From: Streptomyces sp. HUAS 15-9
GTDB taxonomy: Bacteria; Actinomycetota; Actinomycetes; Streptomycetales; Streptomycetaceae
Length of the DNA: 64,000 nt
NCBI RefSeq assembly: GCF_025642155.1
Contig: NZ_CP106798.1
Span: forward strand, 6,448,001 to 6,512,000
Direction of reading: 5' to 3'
Part shown: in pieces, positions 32,397 through 41,431 of the stretch
Layout of the letters: each line of letters opens with the position of its first letter
How positions within the stretch are numbered: position 1 is the stretch's first letter
Notes under the pieces: generated by a model
The model's database searches: none
What the model saw: the letters and a program-made list of their open reading frames with translations, nothing else
Told to the model about the DNA's origin: nothing
Position numbers and translations under genes: made by a program

Positions 32397-33890
32397 ATGA
32401 CCTCCTCTTCTTCCTTTTCCCAGGACACCAAGCGCTTCGCGCACGCCTACCCCGAAGGTCTTCGGGCCGATGCCCTGATGGAAGAGGACGTCGCCTGGAG
32501 CCACGAGACCGACGGAGAGCGGGACGGCGACCAGTTCGACCGCTCCGAGCGCGCGGCCCTGCGCCGCGTGGCGGGCCTGTCCACCGAGCTCGAGGACGTC
32601 ACCGAGGTCGAGTACCGCCAGCTCCGCCTGGAGCGGGTCGTGCTCGTCGGCGTCTGGACCTCGGGAACGGTGGTGGACGCGGAGAACTCCCTCGCGGAGC
32701 TCGCCGCCCTCGCGGAGACCGCGGGCGCGCTCGTGCTCGACGGTGTGATCCAGCGCCGCGACAAGCCCGACGCGGCCACCTACATCGGCTCCGGCAAGGC
32801 CGAGGAGCTGCGCGATGTGGTGATCGAGACCGGCGCGGACACGGTGATCTGCGACGGTGAGCTGAGCCCCGGCCAGCTGATCCACCTCGAGGACGTCGTC
32901 AAGGTCAAGGTCATCGACCGTACGGCCCTGATCCTGGACATCTTCGCCCAGCACGCCAAGTCCCGAGAGGGCAAGGCGCAGGTCGCGCTCGCGCAGATGC
33001 AGTACATGCTGCCGAGGCTCCGTGGCTGGGGTCAGTCGCTGTCCCGTCAGATGGGCGGCGGCAAGGGCGGTGGCCTCGCCACCCGTGGTCCCGGTGAGAC
33101 CAAGATCGAGACGGACCGGCGCCGGATCCGCGAGAAGATGGCGAAGATGCGCCGGGAGATCGCGGAGATGAAGACCGGCCGCGAGATCAAGCGCCAGGAG
33201 CGCAAGCGCAACAAGGTGCCGTCCGTCGCCATCGCGGGCTACACCAACGCCGGCAAGTCCTCCCTGCTCAACCGCCTCACCGGAGCCGGCGTCCTGGTCG
33301 AGAACGCCCTGTTCGCGACCCTGGACCCGACCGTCCGCCGGGCGGAGACCCCGAGCGGCCGGCTGTACACACTGGCCGACACCGTCGGCTTCGTCCGGCA
33401 CCTGCCGCACCACCTGGTCGAGGCGTTCCGCTCCACCATGGAGGAGGTCGGCGACTCCGATCTCATCCTGCACGTGGTGGACGGCTCGCACCCGATGCCG
33501 GAGGAGCAGCTGGCCGCCGTGCGCGAGGTGATCCGGGACGTCGGCGCCACCGACGTGCCCGAGATCGTCGTGATCAACAAGGCCGACGCGGCCGACCCGC
33601 TGGTGCTCCAGCGGCTGCTGCGCATCGAGAAGCGCTCCATCGCGGTCTCGGCCCGCACCGGCCAGGGCATGGCCGAGCTGCTCGCGCTGATCGACAACGA
33701 GCTGCCGCGGCCGTCCGTCGAGATCGAGGCGCTCGTGCCGTACACCCACGGCAAGCTCGTCGCCCGTGCCCACACCGAGGGCGAGGTGATCTCCGAGGAG
33801 CACACCGCGGAGGGCACGCTGCTCAAGGTGCGGGTGCACGAGGAGCTGGCCGCGGAGCTGGCACCGTACGTGCCCACTCCCGCGGCCTGA
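32397..33890 (+). CDS. hflX: Ribosome-associated GTPase HflX
   Basis: A 497-residue GTPase that splits or rescues stalled ribosomes under stress. N-terminal GTP-binding-N domain including GVIQRRDKPDAATYIGSGKAEEL, then the glycine-rich RQMGGGKGGGLATRGPGETKIETDRR segment typical of HflX. G1 GYTNAGKSSLLNRL, G3 DTVGFVRHLPH and G4 NKAD follow. ATG at 32397 has AAGGA upstream. The stop is followed by a strong hairpin that also serves the converging protease gene. Confidence 0.95.
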   Translation: MTSSSSFSQDTKRFAHAYPEGLRADALMEEDVAWSHETDGERDGDQFDRSERAALRRVAGLSTELEDVTEVEYRQLRLERVVLVGVWTSGTVVDAENSLAELAALAETAGALVLDGVIQRRDKPDAATYIGSGKAEELRDVVIETGADTVICDGELSPGQLIHLEDVVKVKVIDRTALILDIFAQHAKSREGKAQVALAQMQYMLPRLRGWGQSLSRQMGGGKGGGLATRGPGETKIETDRRRIREKMAKMRREIAEMKTGREIKRQERKRNKVPSVAIAGYTNAGKSSLLNRLTGAGVLVENALFATLDPTVRRAETPSGRLYTLADTVGFVRHLPHHLVEAFRSTMEEVGDSDLILHVVDGSHPMPEEQLAAVREVIRDVGATDVPEIVVINKADAADPLVLQRLLRIEKRSIAVSARTGQGMAELLALIDNELPRPSVEIEALVPYTHGKLVARAHTEGEVISEEHTAEGTLLKVRVHEELAAELAPYVPTPAA

Positions 33891-33900
33891 CCCGTACAGG

Positions 33901-33943
33901 CCGAAGGCCCGCCTCCCGCTCGGTGCGGGGGACGGGCCTTCGG
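33901..33943. terminator. Bidirectional terminator after hflX
   Basis: CCGAAGGCCCG (33901-33911), 21-base loop, CGGGCCTTCGG (33933-33943): perfect 11-bp stem. It lies between the stops of hflX and of the first lipoprotein protease, which point toward each other. Confidence 0.8.
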
Positions 33944-33952
33944 TGTGCCGGG

Positions 33953-35161
33953 TCAGTGACCGCCGTACGTCCTGCTCATGTTCTGGTAGAGCCCCTCGGC
34001 CTCCTTGCCCAGCTGCGGGCCCGCGAGCCAGGTGTTGTCCGCCGGACCGATCGAGGTGTTCGACACCAGCTCGGTCTTTCCGCCCACCACCCGGAACCAG
34101 CCGCCGCCGGACGAACCGCCGGTCATCGTGCAGCCGATCCGGTACATCGTCGGCAGCGCCGGGCTGAGCGACAGCCGGCCGGGCCGGTCGATGCACTTGA
34201 ACATCTTCAGACCGCTGTACGGCGGTGCCGCCGGGTATCCCCAGGCGCCCATCTTGGCTACCTCGGTCGCGGACGGGGCCGAGAAGTCGACGTCCAGCGC
34301 CGCGCCGACGGTCTCCTCCAGGGACTTCGACCCGGACTGCGGCTTCACGTGCAGCACCGCGTAGTCGTACGCGGCACCCGCGCCGCCCGTCTCCGAGCCG
34401 CCCTGGATCCATTCGTTCGAGGTGGACGCCCAGTCCGCCCACCAGGTGCCGTACGGGGCGATCTGCGAGCTCGTGGCATCGGCCAGCTGCGACTCCGGCT
34501 TGCCGAGGTCGTTGTACGACGGCACGAAGGTGATGTTGCGATACCAGCCGCCCTTCTTGCCGGCGTGCACACAGTGGCCCGCCGTCCACACGAGGTTGGA
34601 CTTGCCCGGGTGGTTGACGTCCTTGACGACCGTGCCGGAGCAGACCATCGAGCCCTCGGGGGAGTCGAAGAAGACCTTGCCGACGGGGGCCGCGTTGTCG
34701 TGGTACGGCGTCTTCTCCGCCGTGGCCCGCACCGGCTGCGGATCCGGGTCACTGACGCCCTGGTCGGCGGCTGCGTCCTTCGCCGTGACCGTCTTGTTGG
34801 CTTCCTTCGCGGACCGCATCCGCTCCGGCTTCCAGAGGCCCTCGATCACCGGGTTGACGAAGTCCTTGGCCTCACTGAGCCACTTGTCCTTGTCCCAGTT
34901 CTTCCAGCCGCCGTCCGCCCACTTGTCGACATCGACGCCGTGCTCCTTGAGCTTGCTCGCGATGTCGGCCGGGATCTCGACCTTGCCGGCGTCGCCGTCC
35001 GCCGAGGTGGCCGTGGCGCCGGCCTTGTCGCCCGACTTGTCGTCGTCGGAGCCGTTGCAGGCCGTGGCGGTGAGTGTCAGGGCCGCGACCAGACCGGTGG
35101 TGGCGAGGACGGTGCGCCGCCGTGCGCGCCGGTGCGCGAAGGGCGTACGTATGGAACGCAT
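33953..35161 (-). CDS. Trypsin-fold lipoprotein peptidase, copy 1
   Basis: A 402-residue lipoprotein. The signal MRSIRTPFAHRRARRRTVLATTGLVAALTLTATAC has a lipobox TATAC. An acidic stalk is followed by a conserved helical segment (IASKLKEHGVDVDKWADGGWKNWDKDKW), then a chymotrypsin-like domain with His in WTAGHCVH, Asp in YDYAVLHV and Ser in CTMTGGSSGGGW. All three catalytic residues are present. Expected to be an extracellular, membrane-anchored serine protease of unknown substrate. Adjacent copy 2 is a close paralogue in the same direction. Confidence 0.88.
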   Translation of the reverse strand: MRSIRTPFAHRRARRRTVLATTGLVAALTLTATACNGSDDDKSGDKAGATATSADGDAGKVEIPADIASKLKEHGVDVDKWADGGWKNWDKDKWLSEAKDFVNPVIEGLWKPERMRSAKEANKTVTAKDAAADQGVSDPDPQPVRATAEKTPYHDNAAPVGKVFFDSPEGSMVCSGTVVKDVNHPGKSNLVWTAGHCVHAGKKGGWYRNITFVPSYNDLGKPESQLADATSSQIAPYGTWWADWASTSNEWIQGGSETGGAGAAYDYAVLHVKPQSGSKSLEETVGAALDVDFSAPSATEVAKMGAWGYPAAPPYSGLKMFKCIDRPGRLSLSPALPTMYRIGCTMTGGSSGGGWFRVVGGKTELVSNTSIGPADNTWLAGPQLGKEAEGLYQNMSRTYGGH

Positions 35162-35295
35162 GCTGCGATTACCCCCGTTGAAGCGATGGTGACACCCCAC
35201 TATGCCCGTGGGGCTGGGGACGAACGGCGGCGAGCCGGTGAAGGTTTCCGCACCCGCCGCGCCGCCGTCCGTGACCTGGCCGTGCCGGCCGGCCG

Positions 35296-36528
35296 CTACT
35301 GCCCGGCGAACTTCTTGCTGACCGAGTCGTAGACGCCCTTGGCCACATCACCCAGCCGCGGACCCGCGAGCCAGCCCGCGGTGACCGGTCCGATGGAGGT
35401 GTTGGACACGAGTGCCGGCTTGCCGTCCGAGCCCGTCTCCACCCAGCCGCCGCCGGAGGAACCACCGGTCATGGTGCAGCCGATGCGGTACATCGTCGGG
35501 TCCGACTTGTTGATCGACAGCCGTCCCGGCTTGTCCTGGCACTGGTAGAGCAAACTTCCGTCGTACGGCGGCGCCGCCGGGTAGCCGGTGGCCGTGATGT
35601 CCTGCGCCTTCGGCACGGCCGGGGCGTTGAAGTTCACCGGCAGCGCCGAACCGACCGTCTCCTCCAGCGACTTGCCGCCGCTGCCCTGCTCGGGCGTCAC
35701 ATGGATCACGGAGTAGTCGTACGAGGCGCCGTCGCCACCCGTCTCCCCGCCCTGGTCGATCCACTGCTGCGAGGTCTGGGCCCCGTCGGCCCACCAGACG
35801 CCGTACGGTGCGACCTCTTCCCTGGTGGCCTTCCGCAGCTGCTCGTTCGTCATGCCCTTGTCGTTGTACGACGGCACGAACACGATGTTGCGGTACCAGC
35901 CGCCCTTCTTGCCGGCGTGCACACAGTGGCCCGCCGTCCAGATGAGGTTGGACTTGCCGGGGTGGGCCGGGTCCTTCACCACCGTCGCCGAGCAGACCAT
36001 CTTGCCCTCGGGGGCGTCGAAGAACACCTTTCCGGCGGTGGCCGCATGGGCGTGGTACGCCGGCTGCACCTGCTGCGCCTTGACCGGCGCCGGCGTCGGA
36101 TCGGTCACGCCCTGGTCACCGGAGATGTCGTTCTCGTCGACACCCTTGTCGGGGTCGTTGGAGTCCCGCATGCGGTCCGGGTCCCACAGACCCTTGATGA
36201 TCGGGTTGATGAAGTCGTTGGCCTCGCGCAGCCACTCGTCCCTGTCCCAGTTCTTCCAGGCGCCGTTCTTCCACTTGTCGATGTCGATCCCGTGCTCTTT
36301 GAGCTTGTTCTTGATGTCGTCCGGGATCTGGATCTTGCCGTCGCTGCTGTCTCCGCCGGTCGCGGAGGCGGTCGCCTGCCCGCCGGCGTTGTCGTCACCG
36401 GAGCCGTTGCAGGCAGTGGCGGTCAGCGCCAGCGCCGAGGCGAGGGCGACGGCCGCCAGCACGGGGGAGGTTCTGCGAGGCGCGCTCCCTCCTCGGCGAA
36501 CGGTGAACGACGGCCGTATGGATCGCAT
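35296..36528 (-). CDS. Trypsin-fold lipoprotein peptidase, copy 2 (tandem paralogue)
   Basis: A 410-residue paralogue of copy 1, with the same layout: signal MRSIRPSFTVRRGG... ending TATAC, helical segment IKNKLKEHGIDIDKWKNGAWKNW, catalytic His (WTAGHCVH), Asp (YDYSVIHV) and Ser (TGGSSGGGW). The stalk is Asp/Gly/Ser-rich. Long segments such as GKKGGWYRNI and TMYRIGCTMTGGSSGGGW are identical or nearly so between copies, pointing to a gene duplication retained in both. Intergenic spacing of 134 bp suggests its own promoter. Confidence 0.88.
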   Translation of the reverse strand: MRSIRPSFTVRRGGSAPRRTSPVLAAVALASALALTATACNGSGDDNAGGQATASATGGDSSDGKIQIPDDIKNKLKEHGIDIDKWKNGAWKNWDRDEWLREANDFINPIIKGLWDPDRMRDSNDPDKGVDENDISGDQGVTDPTPAPVKAQQVQPAYHAHAATAGKVFFDAPEGKMVCSATVVKDPAHPGKSNLIWTAGHCVHAGKKGGWYRNIVFVPSYNDKGMTNEQLRKATREEVAPYGVWWADGAQTSQQWIDQGGETGGDGASYDYSVIHVTPEQGSGGKSLEETVGSALPVNFNAPAVPKAQDITATGYPAAPPYDGSLLYQCQDKPGRLSINKSDPTMYRIGCTMTGGSSGGGWVETGSDGKPALVSNTSIGPVTAGWLAGPRLGDVAKGVYDSVSKKFAGQ

Positions 36529-36815
36529 GGTCTTGACTCCCCCTGCTGTAAAGGAACTGGGCGCTGTGCCCGCGACACCGGCCGGAACTCATGGGGAGTT
36601 CACGACGCTCTCAGGGACGTCCGGGAACGGCATCACACACTATGCGCTCGCTGTGGGGGACTTCCGACGGAACGGCAACGGTTCCGTCACGGCAAGGATC
36701 TTGAAGCAACCCGTAACCAGCTGGGCGGTTCGGGGTTGTAGCGGTGTGGGGGCCGCTGCCCACGTCCGGTCCCCGCGCATCAACTCGCCTCTGTACAGCG
36801 GGAGGACAGCGAGCC

Positions 36816-38300
36816 GTGGCCGTGACCGAATCGGTGACCGGGGGGACATCCGGGGGAGCGTGCGCCGCGCACGAGGGGATCCTGAGGCGCCAGTCGGCGC
36901 GCGAGTCGGCAGCGCGCACCTATGCGCGCGCCCTCCCGATCGTGCCGGTCCGAGCCCGCGGGCTGACCATCGAGGGCGCCGACGGCCGCCGCTACCTCGA
37001 CTGCCTCTCCGGCGCCGGAACACTCGCCCTCGGCCACAATCACCCCGTCGTCCTGGAGGCCATCCGCAAGGTTCTCGACTCGGGCGCACCTCTCTCCGTG
37101 CTCGACCTGGCGTCCCCCGTCAAGGACGCCTTCATCACCGAACTGTTCCGCACCCTGCCACCAGGCCTCGCCGATCGTGCCCGCGTCCAGTTCTGCGGAC
37201 CGGCCGGCACCGACGCCGTGGAGGCCGCGTTCAAGCTGGTCCGAGCGGCGACCGGACGCACCGGAATCCTGGCCTTCACCGGCGCCTACCACGGGATGAC
37301 CAGCGGAGCCCTGGCCGCGTCCGGCGGCGCCTGTGATGTACGGGTCGCCCGTCTCCCGTACCCCCAGGACTACCGCTGCCCCTTCGGGGTCGGCGGCCCC
37401 CGCGGCGCCGAACTCGCCGCTCGCTGGACCGAGTCCGTCCTGGACGACCCCAAGTCCGGGGTACCGCTCCCGGCCGGGATGATCCTGGAACCCGTTCAGG
37501 GCGAGGGCGGGGTGATTCCCGCCCCCGACGACTGGCTGCGGCGCATGCGGCAGATCACCGCCGCCCGGTCCGTCCCGCTGATCGCGGACGAGATCCAGAC
37601 CGGCGTGGGACGCACCGGCGCCTTCTGGGCCGTGGAGCACAGCGGTGTCATCCCCGATGTGATGGTCCTGTCCAAGGCCATCGGCGGCAGCCTCCCGCTG
37701 GCCGTGGTCGTCTACCGGGAAGACCTCGACGTCTGGCAACCCGGCGCCCACGCCGGGACCTTCCGGGGCAACCAGCTCGCCATGGCCGCCGGCGCCGCCA
37801 CCCTCGCCCATGTCCGCGAGAACGGCCTCGCGGAGCGCGCGGCCCTGCTGGGCTCCCAGCTGCTGAACCAACTTCGCGAACTCGAGCGGGCGTTCCCGTG
37901 CGTGGGGGATGTCCGGGGGCGGGGGTTGATGATCGGCGTCGAGCTGGTGGATCCGGAGCGGGCGGACCCGGTGGGTACGGATCTCGTGGGGGAGGGCGGC
38001 CCGGGTGGACTCGGGCCGGGTCCCGCGGAAGCTCCCGAACGGGCGGTCGCCGGGCTGGAGCCCGCCCGCACTCCTCGTCCCGCCGCCCCCGAACTCGCCG
38101 CCGCCGTCCAGCGGGAGTGCCTGGGCCGCGGTCTGATCGTGGAAATCGGCGGCCGCCACTCAAGCGTCGTACGGCTCCTCCCGCCCCTCACCATCAGCGA
38201 CGAGCAGGCGGCGGCCGTACTCGACCGGCTGACCGACGCGGTGGCGGCGGTGGCCCGCGGCGCCACCGCACAGGTCGTCCCACCTCGGTCGCAACGCTGA
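36816..38300 (+). CDS. Diaminobutyrate-2-oxoglutarate aminotransferase-like protein (siderophore cluster)
   Basis: A 494-residue PLP class III aminotransferase resembling diaminobutyrate transaminases (RhbA/EctB type): CGPAGTDAVEAAFKLVRAATGR, TGAYHGMTSGAL, IADEIQTGVGRTG and the PLP lysine in VMVLSKAIGGSLPLA. GTG at 36816 is nine bases after GGAGGA. A low-complexity insertion (about residues 385-425, Gly/Pro/Ala-rich) precedes the C-terminal domain. It probably makes 2,4-diaminobutyrate, an amine building block, for the IucA/C-type synthetase encoded next. No iron-box-like sequence is visible in the 287 bases upstream. Confidence 0.85.
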   Translation: MAVTESVTGGTSGGACAAHEGILRRQSARESAARTYARALPIVPVRARGLTIEGADGRRYLDCLSGAGTLALGHNHPVVLEAIRKVLDSGAPLSVLDLASPVKDAFITELFRTLPPGLADRARVQFCGPAGTDAVEAAFKLVRAATGRTGILAFTGAYHGMTSGALAASGGACDVRVARLPYPQDYRCPFGVGGPRGAELAARWTESVLDDPKSGVPLPAGMILEPVQGEGGVIPAPDDWLRRMRQITAARSVPLIADEIQTGVGRTGAFWAVEHSGVIPDVMVLSKAIGGSLPLAVVVYREDLDVWQPGAHAGTFRGNQLAMAAGAATLAHVRENGLAERAALLGSQLLNQLRELERAFPCVGDVRGRGLMIGVELVDPERADPVGTDLVGEGGPGGLGPGPAEAPERAVAGLEPARTPRPAAPELAAAVQRECLGRGLIVEIGGRHSSVVRLLPPLTISDEQAAAVLDRLTDAVAAVARGATAQVVPPRSQR

Positions 38301-38375
38301 ACCAGGCGCCTCCGCCCCTGTTCCGGCACCGCCGACGCAGTCCCCCAGCACATCCGAACGCCCCAAGGAACAGTC

Positions 38376-40358
38376 TTGAACGCGATCCCCCTCCCCAACG
38401 GCCGTTCCCACACCCCCGAGTACGACGACGCCCACGGCACCCAGGCCCCGCCCGCGCCGCAGGCCGAGCCGGTACCCCAGCAGAAGCCCCGCACGTCGGA
38501 AGCCGCGCACCCACGAAGTACCGCCACCGACCTCCTGGACCACCCCGACCCGCACACCGCCGCCCAGGCCGCCGCAGTGGAGAACCTGCTCCGCTGCTGG
38601 GTGCGGGAGACGAACCTGGCCGCTCCCGACACCGACACCCTCCACATCCCGCTGCCCACCAGCGGTGTCTCCCTGACCGCACCCGTCCACTACTGGTCTC
38701 CGACAGGCTGGCACCGCTTCGGGCTTCCGCGCCTGGCCGGTGCCCCGCAGGACGCCCCACCCCTCGACGCGGTCACGCTCGCGGCGCTTCTCACCCGGGA
38801 GACGCCCGGCAGGCCGGAGCCCGCCTCCACCGGTCCGCAGGCCGTCGTGAGCACGGACGGCGGTGACCTCGTGGCCCGGGTCGCCGAATCCGTACGCCGT
38901 ACCCTCACCTTCATCACCGACCGGCGAGAGCGACCCGCCGACGGCCCCGACCTCTTCCTCGGTCCTGACCTCTTCCTCGACGCCGAACAGGCACTCCTGC
39001 TCGGCCACCCCTTCCACCCGACTCCGAAGAGTCGCGAGGGCCTGTCCGAAGGCGAGGCCCGCCTGTACTCACCGGAGTTGAGCGGCTCCTTCCCCCTGCA
39101 CTGGATGGCTGTCGCCCCCCCCGTGCTCGCGGTCGACTCGGCCTGGACCGAGCGCGGCCGGCCCATTCCGGCGGACCTGCTCACGACACGGCTCGCCGGC
39201 CCCGGACTACCGCTGCCCGACGGCTACGCCGCCCTGCCCCTGCACCCCTGGCAGTCACGCGAAGTCCGGCACCGCGACGAGACCGCCGCCCTGCTCGACG
39301 CCGGACTGCTCCGCGACCTCGGCCCCCACGGCTCGCCGTGGCACCCCACATCCTCCGTACGCACCGTTCACCGGTCCGGCGCTCCCGTGATGCTCAAGCT
39401 GTCGCTGGGTCTGCGGATCACCAACTCCCGCCGTGAGAACCTGCGCAAGGAGCTCCACCGCGGTGTCGAGGTGCACCGCCTGCTGCGTGCCGGCCTGTCC
39501 AAGGCGTGGCAGGCCGTGCACCCCGGCTTCGACATCGTCCGGGACCCGGCCTGGCTGGCCGTCGACGGCCCGGACGGCCGCCCCGTGCCCGGACTCGACG
39601 TGGTGATCCGGCACAACCCGTTCGCCCCGTCCGACGACGTCTCCTGCATCGCCGGTCTGGTCTCGCCCCGGCCTTGTCCTGCCGCCGCTTCTGCTTCCGC
39701 CTCCGTCGACAGCCCCATGCCGGAGGGGACGCCGCAGATCGGATCCCGTCTCGCCCACGTCGTCACGAGGCTCGCCGAAAGGACGGGCCGGCCCCGGGGA
39801 GCCGTCGCCGCTGAGTGGTTCCTGCGCTACCTGGAACACGTCGTGCGCCCCGTGCTGTGGCTGGACGGCGAGGCCGGAATCGCCCTGGAGGCACACCAGC
39901 AGAACACCCTGCTCCTGCTGGACGGCGACGGCTGGCCCGCGGGCGGCCGCTACCGCGACAACCAGGGCTACTACTTCCGCGAGTCCCGGCGCGCCGAACT
40001 CGATGCCCGACTGCCCGGCATCGGCGAGCACAGCGACACGTTCGTCTCCGACGAGGTCACCGACGAACGCTTCGCGTACTACCTCGCCATCAACAATGTG
40101 CTCGGCCTGATCGGCGCGTTCGGCTCCCAGCGCCTCGTCGACGAACAGCTGCTGCTCGCCGCCTTCCGCCGCTTCCTCACCGACGTCGCCTCGGGACCCG
40201 CCCCGCTGCGGACGTCCCTGCCGGCCCGGTTGCTGGACTCACCCGTGCTGCGCTGCAAGGCCAACCTGCTGACGCGGCTGCACGGGCTCGACGAGCTGGT
40301 CGGCCCGGTCGACACCCAGTCCGTCTACGTCACCGTGGCCAACCCCCTTCACAGCTGA
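38376..40358 (+). CDS. IucA/IucC-family NRPS-independent siderophore synthetase
   Basis: A 660-residue NIS synthetase that joins a carboxylate (citrate or succinate type) to an amine with ATP. Core motifs: HPFHPTPKSREGLS near the N-terminal third, LPLHPWQ, PTSSVRTVHRSGAPVMLKLSLGLRITNSRREN, and the C-terminal FhuF/IucC-type LEAHQQNTLLLL and RDNQGYYF. TTG at 38376 has AAGGA six bases upstream. First 75 residues are variable and Pro-rich. It is the core gene of the three-gene cluster. Product type (A, B or C synthetase) cannot be assigned by eye. Confidence 0.9.
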   Translation: MNAIPLPNGRSHTPEYDDAHGTQAPPAPQAEPVPQQKPRTSEAAHPRSTATDLLDHPDPHTAAQAAAVENLLRCWVRETNLAAPDTDTLHIPLPTSGVSLTAPVHYWSPTGWHRFGLPRLAGAPQDAPPLDAVTLAALLTRETPGRPEPASTGPQAVVSTDGGDLVARVAESVRRTLTFITDRRERPADGPDLFLGPDLFLDAEQALLLGHPFHPTPKSREGLSEGEARLYSPELSGSFPLHWMAVAPPVLAVDSAWTERGRPIPADLLTTRLAGPGLPLPDGYAALPLHPWQSREVRHRDETAALLDAGLLRDLGPHGSPWHPTSSVRTVHRSGAPVMLKLSLGLRITNSRRENLRKELHRGVEVHRLLRAGLSKAWQAVHPGFDIVRDPAWLAVDGPDGRPVPGLDVVIRHNPFAPSDDVSCIAGLVSPRPCPAAASASASVDSPMPEGTPQIGSRLAHVVTRLAERTGRPRGAVAAEWFLRYLEHVVRPVLWLDGEAGIALEAHQQNTLLLLDGDGWPAGGRYRDNQGYYFRESRRAELDARLPGIGEHSDTFVSDEVTDERFAYYLAINNVLGLIGAFGSQRLVDEQLLLAAFRRFLTDVASGPAPLRTSLPARLLDSPVLRCKANLLTRLHGLDELVGPVDTQSVYVTVANPLHS

Positions 40359-40409
40359 ACCCGCACGACCCGCCTCGTCTCTTGACTCGTCTCTTGATAG
40401 GAGCCAGCC

Positions 40410-41207
40410 GTGCCTCCCACCGACGCGAGCGCCGATGCCGTCCCTGTTCCCGGTCACCCCGGTTGCTCCGGTCTTGGCGGGGACAGTGAGGACACGCTGG
40501 ACCTGCGCCTTCCCGACGAACTCCTCGCCCTCATCGCCGGGGAGGCGGCGGAGGGTCTAGTCCCGGTCGAGGACAGGCTTGCACCGGTCGAGGACAAGCT
40601 CGCGCCCGTCGAGGACCGTTTTGCGTCCGCCGCCGACGACCTGCTGGACCGCGTCGGCGACTGGGGCCCGTTCGTCACACCGGTGGGTCCGTTCCAACTG
40701 GTTCCCGTCCAGCTCGACCGCGACCTTCCCCTCATCAGCCGTTGGATGAACGATCCGGCCGTCGCCGCGTTCTGGGAGCTGGCCGGTTCCCGCACCCAGA
40801 CCGAGGCGCATGTGCGCGCTCAGCTCGACGGGGACGGGCGAAGCGTCCCGTGCGTCGGCGTCCTGGACGGCACCCCGATGAGCTACTGGGAGATCTACCG
40901 GGCGGACCTGGACCCGCTCGCCCGGCACTATCCGGCCCGCCCGCACGACACCGGTGTCCACCTCCTCGTCGGGGGTGTCGCCGACCGTGGGCGGGGCCTG
41001 GGATCCGCCCTGCTCAGAGCCGTGGCCGACCTGGTGCTCGACCGACGCCCCGCCTGCGCGCGTGTCGTCGCGGAACCCGATCTTCGCAACACCCCTTCCG
41101 TGGCCGCGTTCCTGAAGGCCGGGTTCCGGTTCGCCGCCGAGGTCGACCTGCCCGCCAAGCGGGCCGCCCTCATGATCCGGGACCGGTCCCTGCGCGGCCT
41201 GATGTAG
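40410..41207 (+). CDS. GNAT acyltransferase (IucB/MbtK-like) of the siderophore cluster
   Basis: A 265-residue protein from GTG 40410. The C-terminal 170 residues are an IucB/alcaligin-type acetyltransferase: RWMNDPAVAAFWELAGSR, YWEIYRADLDPLARHY, DTGVHLLVGGVADRGRGLGSALLRAV and EPDLRNTPSVAAFLKAGFRFAAEVDLPAKRAALM. The N-terminus contains a 7-residue repeat (PVEDRLA, PVEDKLA, PVEDRFA), apparently from slippage or duplication. It would acylate the amine in the pathway. It is 51 bp downstream of the synthetase, same operon. Confidence 0.88.
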   Translation: MPPTDASADAVPVPGHPGCSGLGGDSEDTLDLRLPDELLALIAGEAAEGLVPVEDRLAPVEDKLAPVEDRFASAADDLLDRVGDWGPFVTPVGPFQLVPVQLDRDLPLISRWMNDPAVAAFWELAGSRTQTEAHVRAQLDGDGRSVPCVGVLDGTPMSYWEIYRADLDPLARHYPARPHDTGVHLLVGGVADRGRGLGSALLRAVADLVLDRRPACARVVAEPDLRNTPSVAAFLKAGFRFAAEVDLPAKRAALMIRDRSLRGLM

Positions 41208-41244
41208 GCCCCAGTGGCGACCACCTCTCGCTCCGGCCCAGCCC

Positions 41245-41321
41245 GGCCCCGTCCCAGCCCTGGCCCGTCCCAGCTGTGGCCTCGTTCCGGCCCTGGCCCG
41301 TTCCAGCCCTCGCCCCGTCCC
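41245..41321. repeat. Alternating 17/16-bp degenerate tandem repeat upstream of dinG
   Basis: Four units, GGCCCCGTCCCAGCCCT, GGCCCGTCCCAGCTGT, GGCCTCGTTCCGGCCCT and GGCCCGTTCCAGCCCT, at 41245-41310, then part of a fifth. The arrangement equals two copies of a 33-bp dimer. It lies in the 224-base gap before dinG and has no evident regulatory role. Confidence 0.7.
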
Positions 41322-41399
41322 GCCCGAGGAGTCCCGGCCGTGCTCCGACCCCTGGTCCCGCCCCTGGTCGCGCCCCCGTTCCCAGCGTTGATCACCCGT

Positions 41400-41422
41400 T
41401 TGTCAGTGGTGGGCCGTAGGGT
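41400..41422 (+). promoter_or_regulatory. RecA-NDp/PafBC-type promoter of dinG
   Basis: TTGTCAGTGGT (41400-41410), N6, TAGGGT (41417-41422): one mismatch to TTGTCAGTGGC-N6-TAGggT and a perfect TAGGGT. It ends nine bases before the dinG ATG. This is the best match in the window after recA and argues for LexA-independent damage induction of dinG. Confidence 0.8.
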
Positions 41423-41431
41423 GGTCGCGCT

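Noticed and set aside
30597..34589. A 1330-codon minus-strand frame opposite hflX and the M1 peptidase
   Set aside because: The plus-strand genes have complete family motifs; the frame has none and spans two unrelated genes.
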